This document shows, in pieces, positions 47,088-56,312 of a stretch of DNA of 64,000 bases; position 1 is the first letter of the stretch; each line of letters begins with the position of its first letter. The stretch spans positions 40,723 through 104,722 of the forward strand of contig DUZX01000009.1 of the NCBI GenBank assembly GCA_013349325.1. The letters run 5' to 3'. The stretch comes from Desulfuromonadales bacterium. Lineage in GTDB: Bacteria; Desulfobacterota; Desulfuromonadia; Geobacterales; Pseudopelobacteraceae. A model generated the notes under the pieces. The model did not search any database, had not been told where the DNA came from, and saw only the letters and a list, made by a program, of their open reading frames with translations. The translations under genes and the position numbers were made by a program.

Positions 47088-50000
47088 CTAGAAACGATGT
47101 GAAATGTAGATTGAAGCTGTGCCGGTTACGCCATGACAGGTTACACAAGCTTCGTTAGCCGGTACTGCAGCGCTACGAAGAACTTTAATTTGTCCACCGT
47201 TCTGTTTCATGTGCATTTTTGATGTCGCCAAATCGTGACAGCTGACACATGAAGCAGTAAATGGAGTTGTCACAAGATCCTGTGCATTTGGTAATGAGGT
47301 TCGCGCTGCTGAAACAGCAGTAACGTTGTTAGTGAGAGTAAGAACTGTACCATCTGAAGTAAGATCTGTCGTTACCTGAGCGTTCGACGGAACAGACTTG
47401 TATGCCGCGTATTTAAATGAATTCCCGCTGCCTGTATCTCCTACATGACAAGCTTCGCAGTTTTTGAGAACAGCAGGGAATTTAAATGATGCAGCACTAA
47501 AATACAGAACAACAGAACCTCTGTCGCGTACGAACTTCAGAGGAGTTGTACGACTGCTTCCGGCATGAATGCCGTGAATCATATCTTTGAAGTTGTTTGT
47601 TTCTTCAGGATATGTAGTTGGATCAAGCAGTGTAAAGCCGTCTGCTGTAAGCAACGCCTGTTCTGTAGCTGTCATACTGGCTGGGAATGTAGTAGCAGAA
47701 GCATTTGTGCCTTTACCACTGGAGCTCAAGTTAGGTACGTGGCACAGCGTACAGACCGCTTCGCCAACGGTATCCTTACCGATGTTACGGTTACCACCAT
47801 GGCCTTCAAAGACTTCATGGCAGGCACCGCATTTACCTGCATCAATGACAACACGACGGGCTGTATCACCTGTCACTGTTTTTACTACGGAGATTGTGTG
47901 ACGTCCTGAAGCAGGGCTAACCTGCGTGAAATAGCCCTGTAAAGCAACTGTACGCATTTTAGCACCAGTTGTTAAACCTGAGGCTGCTGCTGAAACAGTG
48001 GCTGTGTAGTAGCCGTTAGCATCAGGTGTCCCAAGGGTTCCAGCAGTGGCAATAGCAGTTAATGCAACAGATTTTGGTTGTGCTGCCTTTAGTCCAGCAT
48101 TGTTGTAGTCAGCTGAACTCGAAAAACTCTGGTTGGTTGCCGTTTTGCTATAAGCAAAAAGGAATGAAGGTCCACCAGTAAAGCCTGTCAAGCCACCAGC
48201 TGCGGTTAATGTAACCGGTGCCATAGCCGCACCTGTACCACCGTCACTCAGGATTCTGAACGTGATGGTTGCCACATTTGAGGCGTCTACGGCGACTGTT
48301 TTAAGGTCATACTTGAAGTTAACTAATCCAGCAGGAGTTTGTGGGTTGTTAGGTGTGGAGTAATCCGTAGCATGATTTGCAACGGTATCCTTCATTTTGC
48401 CTTCGCCATGGCAAGCCGCACAGTTTTTGTCGTCAGTCTGTCCCCCCTGATGAGTTGCAAAATCGACATTATTATGACAGGAACCACAATTTTTCTTACT
48501 TGGTTTAGTTTTCCAGGCAGCAGCTTCAGTTCCCTGATGACAAACGGTACAGTTTCTCATGTCCTGCGGAAACGCAAAAGTTCCGTATGGCACTAAAACC
48601 GCTGGTCTCGGGACAAGTTTGGTTGGGTTGGCAACATTTTCGGCAACAACTGCAACGGGGAGATTTTTACCAGCGTGAATTCTGTGAATGAACGTTACCA
48701 TTTCTGCTTCACCCGAAGTATTCGAGTTTGTATGGCAAATATCACAGAGCAACAGATTCGGGCGTGCAGTGTGCCCCAATATGCTTGCAATATTAGTGTG
48801 ACAACCGTTGCAGGCTTCTGTTGGAACTAAATTACGAGCAAAGAGCTGTTTGCCAGTGCTATCTGACAGCATGGCACCGGTAGCAGGGACAAAGTCATAG
48901 ACAACTGCAAGTCTGTTATTTGCAGCAATATTGGCATTAACTGAGCCGGTTGCTGGGTCAGTAGGGAATGTAGCAGTTACACCGGGGGCTGCAACCGTTG
49001 TAACGGTTACACCAATTCGGGTCGTTGCACTCGCGTCATACGGTGCATTGGTGTTGGAGGTAACATCAGAATAGAATGTTGCCGTATAGCTACCATCACC
49101 TTTATCAATAACAGTATAACCGGGGATTAAAACTGAGCCGATCGGGTTCTTTGTAAAATCAATACCAACAGCATTAGAGGCAACAAGTGTTTTGCCTGGA
49201 TCTGCTACAGGCTTTCCGATAGTACCGGTAACCTGTTTTTTATCAGCTGTCGTAGCGAATGCCAGAGGAGCAGGCAATGTAATTCCTCTGTCGAGATAAT
49301 TTACCCAGTAAGAGCTACTGCCATTTGTTTCTGGTACGAGTTTAGCGATATGTAGGCCAAATGTTTTCAGTCCGCTAATACCTTTTCCGGTGGCTTTGTC
49401 GGTTACCTGGAAATTGACAATCGGATTTTTGCCAGGAATAAAAGCGCTGATGATCTTGGCATCGAATTTCATGTTGTTAAGATCGGCAAAAGAAAGCGTA
49501 CTGGCATCTCTCGCAGGAAGAAGAGATGCACTGGCAACAGAACCTTTAAGCTCAAGTCCGGTTGTGTTGTACGCGAGGACCTGTCCACCATTATCTACAA
49601 CCTGCTGAGCCACGTCAGCGTATGTCTTGCCTGTAGGCAGTGTTACACCGGTATCACCTAACACACCAGTTAAGCCAAGCATTGCTGATACAGTCGTTGC
49701 AATGTTTGTTGATTCCTGGCTGATAGCAATGTTGATAGCGTTGCTGGCTGTGATTCCAGCTGCGGGTGGTACGCTCAAATCAAGAGGTACGATGCTTCTG
49801 AACACCCCTTGTGGAACAATCGCTTTGAAAACAAGAATAGTCTTTGCAGAAGGAAGGGTGAATGTGAGTCCGGAAAATTTGCCATTTGTATCAATGGCAG
49901 TTGTTCCGAGTGCGGTTCCATTCTGAGCATCATAGACTGTAACTGAATTAGCGTCGCCTGCTGCCAATGTAACGGTTTTGCCACTTGCTTTACTGGTGTC

Positions 50001-50135
50001 AACGTTACCACCGACGGTCAGCTGCACACCTTTACCTGTTGTTTGTGCTGTGCTTGTACTGCCACTGCAACCTGCCAGAGGCAACATGGTTAATGCAACC
50101 AGCGCTAACATGTACCATACGTTTCTTACTGACAT
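47088..50135 (-). CDS. OmcA/MtrC-family decaheme c-type cytochrome lipoprotein
   Basis: Lipobox LPLAGC; ten CXXCH: CNGCH, CDICH, CTVCH, CGSCH, CAACH, CGACH, CTLCH, CEACH, CVSCH, CVTCH. Confidence 0.93.
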   Translation of the reverse strand: MSVRNVWYMLALVALTMLPLAGCSGSTSTAQTTGKGVQLTVGGNVDTSKASGKTVTLAAGDANSVTVYDAQNGTALGTTAIDTNGKFSGLTFTLPSAKTILVFKAIVPQGVFRSIVPLDLSVPPAAGITASNAINIAISQESTNIATTVSAMLGLTGVLGDTGVTLPTGKTYADVAQQVVDNGGQVLAYNTTGLELKGSVASASLLPARDASTLSFADLNNMKFDAKIISAFIPGKNPIVNFQVTDKATGKGISGLKTFGLHIAKLVPETNGSSSYWVNYLDRGITLPAPLAFATTADKKQVTGTIGKPVADPGKTLVASNAVGIDFTKNPIGSVLIPGYTVIDKGDGSYTATFYSDVTSNTNAPYDASATTRIGVTVTTVAAPGVTATFPTDPATGSVNANIAANNRLAVVYDFVPATGAMLSDSTGKQLFARNLVPTEACNGCHTNIASILGHTARPNLLLCDICHTNSNTSGEAEMVTFIHRIHAGKNLPVAVVAENVANPTKLVPRPAVLVPYGTFAFPQDMRNCTVCHQGTEAAAWKTKPSKKNCGSCHNNVDFATHQGGQTDDKNCAACHGEGKMKDTVANHATDYSTPNNPQTPAGLVNFKYDLKTVAVDASNVATITFRILSDGGTGAAMAPVTLTAAGGLTGFTGGPSFLFAYSKTATNQSFSSSADYNNAGLKAAQPKSVALTAIATAGTLGTPDANGYYTATVSAAASGLTTGAKMRTVALQGYFTQVSPASGRHTISVVKTVTGDTARRVVIDAGKCGACHEVFEGHGGNRNIGKDTVGEAVCTLCHVPNLSSSGKGTNASATTFPASMTATEQALLTADGFTLLDPTTYPEETNNFKDMIHGIHAGSSRTTPLKFVRDRGSVVLYFSAASFKFPAVLKNCEACHVGDTGSGNSFKYAAYKSVPSNAQVTTDLTSDGTVLTLTNNVTAVSAARTSLPNAQDLVTTPFTASCVSCHDLATSKMHMKQNGGQIKVLRSAAVPANEACVTCHGVTGTASIYISHRF

Positions 50136-50253
50136 AGATTCCTCCTGTAAATTTTGTGCTGCGATTTGTGAAACGGCTGACATCATCCTGTTTTTTTGTT
50201 GCCGGGAAAAAGCATCCCCCCTTTCTAGTGGTTTATTACCAGCAGGTGCTTAC

Positions 50254-51756
50254 TCAGTTCGACGAAGTGTTAATTTGCCCGTCTATGGTGATATCCAGAT
50301 TTGGAGACACGGGCGTAACCGAAATGGCTGTACTGGTATCAGACAGGTTTCCAGCTGCGTCAAAAGCAACAACGGTATAGCTGTAGGCAACACCTGACTT
50401 AACTGATGGATCAGTGTACGAAGGCACTGTTGCTGAACCGATTTTGGTTCCGTTACGATACACATTATAACCCGTCACTCCGACATCATCGCTGGCTGCG
50501 CTCCACGTAAGTTTAACGGAGCTGTTTGTTGCATCAAGTGCGACAGGTGCTGCAACAAGATTGGTTGGTGCAGTTGGTTTGAATATGTCTTTTGCTTCAA
50601 GCGCAAGTACATCAGAAGTCAACTGACCGCCAACGGTGACCGACAGGTTTGGCGACACCGGCGTTGTTACGGTGATTTCTGCGCTGGCAACAGATCTATT
50701 ACCGGCGGCATCAAAGGCGATAACATAGTAATTATAGGTTGTGGATGGAACTAACGGTTTGTCTGTGTAGCTCGTTGTGGCGACTGACGCAATCAACGTA
50801 CCATCACGATAGACACTGTAGCCGGTAACCGGGTTCTTGCCCGTTGTAGTGGCGGGATTCCATGTCAGCGTTACCACGCTGGTTGTGGCTGTATCAGCGC
50901 CTGCAACTGCTTTCAAATCTGTTACGGCATGTGGTGCGGTCGTGTCAGACCAGACCGGTTCTGCTGGAGGATTGGCAGCTGTTGCGAGAATAGCATTAAC
51001 TATGCTGGCAATAGCAGGCTCTCTGAGTGAGACTTTTGTTGCTGCTGCAGTCAGAGCGGTCCGATAGATCTGGTAAGCCGGTTGAGTCACATCAGCAAAG
51101 GCCTGATTGATCATACTCATCGTCTGAATGGTAGTAGCTGCGCCCGAATCAACGATCATCTGGTCTATAAGCTTGAGGGTGGCTGAGTACGAAGGATCAC
51201 TTGCCGGATCTGCCAAAATATCACTTACATTGAACAACATTGCAATTCTTGCATTTGCAGCACTGATAATTCTCTGATCAGCCTTAGAGGTGGGGCTGTC
51301 AGTCAAAAACTTCTGCACCTGCTGGTAAGCCGCTTCAGTCAGTGGGCTGACGATGTATTTTTTGGATGTGTCAAATGCGTCAAGCGCCGCGCTAAAAGAT
51401 TCTACAGCGCCGAAAGGAACGTCACTTCCTGTTGACTCACTGGTGTACGCTGCTCCGGTTTGCCCGGTGACCTTTACAAGCAGTGGAGCGACAGCTTTAG
51501 CTTTTGGAATCTGAATTGAGTAACTGGCATCCGTGGCGGTGGTACCGTTTCCAAGCAGCTCACCAGTCGTACCGTCACTATTCAGCTTAAACACCTGAAC
51601 CAGTGCCCCTTTAATTGGGCCCTTGATTGCTTCGCCGGAGATTGTTGTGGTTTCAACTGCCGCATCTCCACCACCTCCACCGCCGCAAGCGGCAAACAAA
51701 AGAGGTAAACAGGCGAGTAACGCCAATGCCGCAGTCCTCTTGATAAATGTGTGCAT
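50254..51756 (-). CDS. lipoprotein with two fibronectin type III domains
   Basis: Lipobox LLFAACGGGGGG; Fn3 repeats VTLTWNPATTTGKNPVTGYSVYRDGTLI and VKLTWSAASDDVGVTGYNVYRNGTKI. Confidence 0.85.
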   Translation of the reverse strand: MHTFIKRTAALALLACLPLLFAACGGGGGGDAAVETTTISGEAIKGPIKGALVQVFKLNSDGTTGELLGNGTTATDASYSIQIPKAKAVAPLLVKVTGQTGAAYTSESTGSDVPFGAVESFSAALDAFDTSKKYIVSPLTEAAYQQVQKFLTDSPTSKADQRIISAANARIAMLFNVSDILADPASDPSYSATLKLIDQMIVDSGAATTIQTMSMINQAFADVTQPAYQIYRTALTAAATKVSLREPAIASIVNAILATAANPPAEPVWSDTTAPHAVTDLKAVAGADTATTSVVTLTWNPATTTGKNPVTGYSVYRDGTLIASVATTSYTDKPLVPSTTYNYYVIAFDAAGNRSVASAEITVTTPVSPNLSVTVGGQLTSDVLALEAKDIFKPTAPTNLVAAPVALDATNSSVKLTWSAASDDVGVTGYNVYRNGTKIGSATVPSYTDPSVKSGVAYSYTVVAFDAAGNLSDTSTAISVTPVSPNLDITIDGQINTSSN

Positions 51757-51781
51757 TGAACTCTCCTTCCGATTAATTTGA

Positions 51782-52384
51782 CTATGGAGCTGTTTCCAGC
51801 AGGGCAGCAGTATGGCAGCGATAGCATGTTGGACCACTCAGAAACACCCCTTTCAGGTCATCACCATGACAAGCGGCGTTTCTGCATGAACTCTTATTGT
51901 TGCTGAGTGCATTGAGGTACGCTTTGTGCGGCTGACCGTTAGTCCAGCTCGTGGGGTGGAAATTAACCGCTCCGCCGATATGGCACGTTGTTGCACAATT
52001 GGGTGCTGTACCAGCACCCTCCAGCGCTGTGCCGTGGCACGCCGCATTGGCACAGGTAGTTGATTTTGTGGGGTTGGCAGCAACTTCTGCCTTATACGTG
52101 GCTGCATGCCGTGCATATGCATAACCGTTCCAGCTTACGGGATGCTTTGAAGTGGGGCCTGCTGCGTGACACGTAAAGCAGGAACTTTTGGCAATGCCGT
52201 CGTCAAGCTTCTCGCCGTGGCACTCAATGCATGCCTCAAGGTTGGTTTTGGCGGATGATTTGTGAGTTGCGGCCCAGTCTGACGGGTGTTCTCCAATTGC
52301 TTTCGGATTTGTGTCTCCACAACCGCTCAGCGCGAGAGAGGCTGCAAGTGCAAGAACTGCTAGAGATGGTTTTATTTGTGGCAT
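51782..52384 (-). CDS. multiheme cytochrome lipoprotein with CX4CH/CX3CH motifs (Geobacter CxxxxCH/CxxCH type)
   Basis: Lipobox LALSGC; CIECH, CFTCH, CANAACH, CATTCH, CRNAACH, CYRCH. Confidence 0.85.
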   Translation of the reverse strand: MPQIKPSLAVLALAASLALSGCGDTNPKAIGEHPSDWAATHKSSAKTNLEACIECHGEKLDDGIAKSSCFTCHAAGPTSKHPVSWNGYAYARHAATYKAEVAANPTKSTTCANAACHGTALEGAGTAPNCATTCHIGGAVNFHPTSWTNGQPHKAYLNALSNNKSSCRNAACHGDDLKGVFLSGPTCYRCHTAALLETAP

Positions 52385-52806
52385 GATGCGCACCTCTCAT
52401 TATTCTGACGTCCGTGACATTTTACGCAGGAAGCCGGATTTATCTTGCCGTCAATTTTGTGCTGACTCATGTAATCGCCACGGTGCGGCAGATTGCGATC
52501 AGGCGAATCGGCAAACTTGTCAGCCGGTTTAATCTCTTCTTTGTGGGCATGGCAGTCGGAGCAGAATGATTCCTGATGACAGGAGGCACAGGTTTGACGG
52601 GAACTACCGGCATAAAAACCATGCTTTTTGAAGAAATCGGCGGACTTGTGGTTGAATAAACCCAGTGAGTCACTGTGACATTCAGAACAGTTCGGTGTAT
52701 TCGTCAATGTTTCTGGATGTATACGCGCCACACTGGTTGTATTGGCACAGGCGTACAGGACAGAGAGTACTAACGGGATAAGAACTATCAATAGCTTGTT
52801 TTTCAC
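52372..52806 (-). CDS. pentaheme c-type cytochrome lipoprotein
   Basis: Lipobox VLYAC; CSECH, CASCH, CSDCH, CVKCH, CASCH. Confidence 0.88.
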   Translation of the reverse strand: MKNKLLIVLIPLVLSVLYACANTTSVARIHPETLTNTPNCSECHSDSLGLFNHKSADFFKKHGFYAGSSRQTCASCHQESFCSDCHAHKEEIKPADKFADSPDRNLPHRGDYMSQHKIDGKINPASCVKCHGRQNNERCASCHK

Positions 52807-54134
52807 TCTTTACCCCCCTTATTCGCTTTTTTCGTGTCAAAGGCGTAGGTCAACTTCAGCAAACCTCGCACTTCATTGTCAAAATCAGGACTTTTGGAAT
52901 ATTCAAGATCCGCCCCGACTTTTAATTTTCGGCTAAACTCATACCCGGCTGAAGCGGTTGCGGCATAGCTGTTTTTAACATCATTAATTTTCTTGTCATA
53001 CCCGACATTCATAAAATCGACCGAGATGTCTGCATGCCCGATTTTTTTGGCAGCATACAAGCGGTACTCGTAGTAACGCAGACGATCACTGTTGCCCTCC
53101 ATTCTGTGACCGGAAAAACCGGCCGAATATGATCCGGGAATGGAGTACGAAATCTTGCCGCCGAAGTAGTTGGCATCTCCGGCTAACTGATACGAGTAAT
53201 TCTTGTAATCAGCCGTGATGGTAAGATTTTTGATCGGCGTGGCGGAGACAAAAACACCTGCAGTGAGAAGCTCTTCGTTACTGTTCGGATTTGGAAGCCC
53301 GAAAACAGTTGCCAGTTTCAAGGCATTGGTCGTGACGTTGTAGAAATAATCGTTGTAGTTGATGTTTGAAAAATCCGCTCCGAACTTGATATCTTCAAGA
53401 GGTGTGATACCCAGCGAATAGGCATGCTCCATCCACCCTTCCGTAATTGAGTTGTAGGAAGAACGGCCTGTCAACTCGACCTGTTTAACGGGATGCAACC
53501 AGAGGTCAATGCCCTCTTCTTCCCGGTAGCGCTGTTTATCTGAATCTTCACTCTTTAATGCGCTGATTCCGACACTGTAATATTTCGGCATACTCTGGGA
53601 AATACGGGTGCCATAGACAAAATTTCCGCCTTTGGCATCTGTTTCCGTCATGACAGCTTTTCCGAAAAAGGCCGATGCGCCAAAACCTGCGGCAAAATCG
53701 CTACGCAGATAGAGACCATCAACTTTTTCGGCAGCGACTCCTTCGGAAATAAACTGGCGACCAAAATTTACGGCCAGATTATTTTTAGCGCTGCGATAGC
53801 TCAGATAGGCATACTGCAGATCGGCGTCGGAGTATTTATCCGTTGATTTATCAGCCAGATCCAAGCGACCCCAGGTACCCAGATAAAAGGCAACCCCGGA
53901 ACCATCGTCGCGGTTGTCATTCAGGTTTAAGCGGAGATACTCGTACAGCGGGTAAATATCCTTTTTCTCAAGATTGGTTTTCATACGGAGAATGGTGCTT
54001 GATTCACCGGAAAAAGACACATCCGATGCCATCGACGGAGCGGAAAAGATGAGTGCAGCGGTAAGACATCCTCCACACAGAGTGAGGATTTTTTGTGGGG
54101 TGCAGCCTGATCTGGTGTGCTGGTGTTTTTTCAA
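52803..54134 (-). CDS. outer-membrane beta-barrel protein (candidate porin of cytochrome conduit)
   Basis: Signal peptide ending PSMASD; amphipathic beta-strand pattern throughout; 4-nt overlap with pentaheme gene. Confidence 0.75.
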   Translation of the reverse strand: MKKHQHTRSGCTPQKILTLCGGCLTAALIFSAPSMASDVSFSGESSTILRMKTNLEKKDIYPLYEYLRLNLNDNRDDGSGVAFYLGTWGRLDLADKSTDKYSDADLQYAYLSYRSAKNNLAVNFGRQFISEGVAAEKVDGLYLRSDFAAGFGASAFFGKAVMTETDAKGGNFVYGTRISQSMPKYYSVGISALKSEDSDKQRYREEEGIDLWLHPVKQVELTGRSSYNSITEGWMEHAYSLGITPLEDIKFGADFSNINYNDYFYNVTTNALKLATVFGLPNPNSNEELLTAGVFVSATPIKNLTITADYKNYSYQLAGDANYFGGKISYSIPGSYSAGFSGHRMEGNSDRLRYYEYRLYAAKKIGHADISVDFMNVGYDKKINDVKNSYAATASAGYEFSRKLKVGADLEYSKSPDFDNEVRGLLKLTYAFDTKKANKGGKE

Positions 54135-54366
54135 AATAAGCCCTCCTTTCCGGATTTGTTATTGTGTCAGGTGCGGCTTTTAACTGGCTAATACGTTAAT
54201 TGACGGTGATCTCTGTTCTTTACTCATCTCCTTTCTTTTGACTTTTTCCGTGTAACCAGACCGGATATATGAATTTTTCTCGCAAAGGCGCGTGCGGCGG
54301 GTGGTCTTATATGCATATCTAGTACCAATAAAAAAGGGTAAATCTATTTCCGTCATGCTACTGCCA

Positions 54367-54396
54367 TTGACAATCTACTGGTACGGTTAGTATAGT
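54367..54396 (+). promoter_or_regulatory. sigma-70-like promoter of FmdB-like gene
   Basis: TTGACA-N18-TATAGT, followed by AGAAGGAGA RBS at ~54420. Confidence 0.5.
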
Positions 54397-54436
54397 GACT
54401 GCCGTAAAACAGAATTTATCAGAAGGAGATACTGTC

Positions 54437-54670
54437 ATGCCGATGTACGAATATTCTTGCAAAAGTTGTAATTACCACTTTGAACTGCGCCAAAAATTTT
54501 CCGATCCCCCCGCATCTTCCTGCCCCGAATGTGGTTCCGAAGTTGAAAAGCTGATCTCCTCAACGTCATTTTCTCTTAAAGGTGATGGCTGGTTCAAATC
54601 GGAGTACTGTCCAAAGTCCGAAGCACCCAAGCCTGCAGGCTGTGCTTCCGGCGGTTGTTGCTGCGCCTGA
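54437..54670 (+). CDS. FmdB-family zinc-ribbon protein
   Basis: MPMYEYSCKSCNYHFELRQKFSDPPASSCPECG. Confidence 0.9.
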   Translation: MPMYEYSCKSCNYHFELRQKFSDPPASSCPECGSEVEKLISSTSFSLKGDGWFKSEYCPKSEAPKPAGCASGGCCCA

Positions 54671-54775
54671 AGCAGAGGAGGTATCGGAATATCCTCTTAA
54701 TGAAAGTTTGAACTATGCCACAGTTTTTTTTTATGTGCAACCCAACGTGCTAAATAAATTTTACGGGAGCTTCAG

Positions 54776-55645
54776 ATGAAGGTAAAAAAAGCCGTTTTTC
54801 CGGTTGCCGGTCTCGGCACCCGCTTTCTGCCTGCTACCAAAGCTTCACCCAAAGAGATGCTGCCGTTGATTGACAAACCACTGGTGCAGTACGTCGTCGA
54901 AGAGGCGGTTGCTGCGGGTATCGAACAGATTCTGTTCGTAACCGGTCGCGGCAAGCGTACCATTGAGGATCACTTCGATATCTCGGTTGAACTTGAAGCG
55001 CACCTGTACGACAAAGGCAAGGATGCGGAACTCTCCCGCGTGCGGGAGATTGCCGAGATGGTCGATATCTTCTACGTGCGCCAGCGTCAGGCCATGGGTC
55101 TCGGCCACGCCATTCTGTGCGCCAAGGATTTTATCGGCAATGAGCCTTTTGCCGTTCTGCTGGGTGATGACATTGTGGATAGTGAACAACCCTGCCTCGG
55201 CCAGCTGATCGATGTCTTTAATGAGCATAAAGGTTCGGTTCTGGCACTCGAACAGGTGCCGATGGAGAATATATCCTCATACGGCTGCGTTGAGGCAACG
55301 TCTCTTGGGGAGCGCACCTTCCAGGTCACCAACATGGTGGAGAAACCTCCCCGCGATGAAGCGCCTTCCGATATGGCAATTATCGGTCGCTACGTCCTGA
55401 CGCCGGCTATCTTTAAGATTCTCGAAACACAGGAACCGGGTAAAGGGGGCGAAATTCAGCTGACGGATGCCATCCTGAAATTGTCAAAGCTGGAAAAGGT
55501 ATATGGTTGTCTGTTTGAGGGATTACGGCATGACTGCGGCGACAAGCTGGGATTTCTGAAAGCCACGGTTGACATGGCCCTCAAGCGTGATGAATTCAAG
55601 GTTGAGTTTGAAACATTCCTTCGGCAGAGGTTGTGCGGGGTTTGA
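54776..55645 (+). CDS. galU: UTP-glucose-1-phosphate uridylyltransferase
   Basis: KKAVFPVAGLGTRFLPATKASPKEMLPLIDKPLVQYVVEEA. Confidence 0.98.
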   Translation: MKVKKAVFPVAGLGTRFLPATKASPKEMLPLIDKPLVQYVVEEAVAAGIEQILFVTGRGKRTIEDHFDISVELEAHLYDKGKDAELSRVREIAEMVDIFYVRQRQAMGLGHAILCAKDFIGNEPFAVLLGDDIVDSEQPCLGQLIDVFNEHKGSVLALEQVPMENISSYGCVEATSLGERTFQVTNMVEKPPRDEAPSDMAIIGRYVLTPAIFKILETQEPGKGGEIQLTDAILKLSKLEKVYGCLFEGLRHDCGDKLGFLKATVDMALKRDEFKVEFETFLRQRLCGV

Positions 55646-55668
55646 TCGTACCGTGACAGAATAAAGGG

Positions 55669-55701
55669 GAAAAGGCGGCCTGATGTCTGGGCCGCCTTTT
55701 C
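55669..55701 (+). terminator. intrinsic terminator of galU
   Basis: GAAAAGGCGGCC-tgatgtctg-GGCCGCCTTTTCTTTTT. Confidence 0.9.
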
Positions 55702-55729
55702 TTTTTGGGATAGTTTTGTATCTGTTTTC

Positions 55730-55811
55730 GTAGGGGCGCAATGCTTGCGCCCTTGCCGCAATGGCCGAAAATGTTGATATTTCCAGCAGGGCGTATGCCA
55801 TACGCCCCTAC
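55730..55811. repeat. REP/BIME-like inverted pair (second subtype)
   Basis: GTAGGGGCGCAATGCTTGCGCC ... GGGCGTATGCCATACGCCCCTAC. Confidence 0.85.
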
Positions 55812-55843
55812 AAATAAATGCTATTTTCTAAGGTCCTTGAATC

Positions 55844-56233
55844 TTATTTTTCTTCAACGGCCTTGGTAGCAGTCTCCCGCTTTGCATCCCACCCTTCCCA
55901 TACATATTTCGGATCAATCATCGGATCATAATAGCCAGGCTGCGGCACCATGAAGAAGACCGCCTCGGTGACGCCGATAAAACCCCGGTAGAGTGTCATG
56001 CCGATCCCCTTCAGCGGGCCGATCAGATAACCGGTTGTTCCCATGTCACGGACCGTCAAGACCGTCTGCTTGGGAAGTTCTGCAATGCTGGTAAACGTAT
56101 TGGCGACGCCCCGGCTGAATTTGAGCGCCATTTTTTCAACAATCATCTCCGGCTGTTGTTCGGCAGAGGCCAAGAGCGGTGCCGTCAGAGCTAAAACTGT
56201 CAGTAGCGTTAAAAACAACAGAAGCTTTTTCAT
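55844..56233 (-). CDS. exosortase system-associated TIGR04073-like protein
   Basis: Signal peptide; KFSRGVANTFTSIAELPKQ...GTTGYLIGPLKGIGMTLYRGFIGVTEAVFFMVP. Confidence 0.75.
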   Translation of the reverse strand: MKKLLLFLTLLTVLALTAPLLASAEQQPEMIVEKMALKFSRGVANTFTSIAELPKQTVLTVRDMGTTGYLIGPLKGIGMTLYRGFIGVTEAVFFMVPQPGYYDPMIDPKYVWEGWDAKRETATKAVEEK

Positions 56234-56312
56234 ACGGTCTCCTTTTTATAAGCGGGTAGCATTTCTCGTTTCTTTTTAAACTCTTACCACATCACGAAAC
56301 GACGTGCAAGCC

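Noticed and set aside
54309-54318. ATATGCATAT palindrome between divergent porin and fmdB genes as an operator
   Set aside because: Short AT-rich palindromes are expected by chance in this intergenic region; no second copy or known motif.
54135-54400. GEMM (c-di-GMP/cGAMP) riboswitch upstream of the cytochrome cluster
   Set aside because: Searched by eye for the conserved GEMM core on the minus strand and did not find it; a covariance-model scan would be decisive.
54582-54779. 65-aa ORF overlapping the fmdB 3' end
   Set aside because: Out of frame with fmdB, no RBS or domain signal, overlaps the galU leader.
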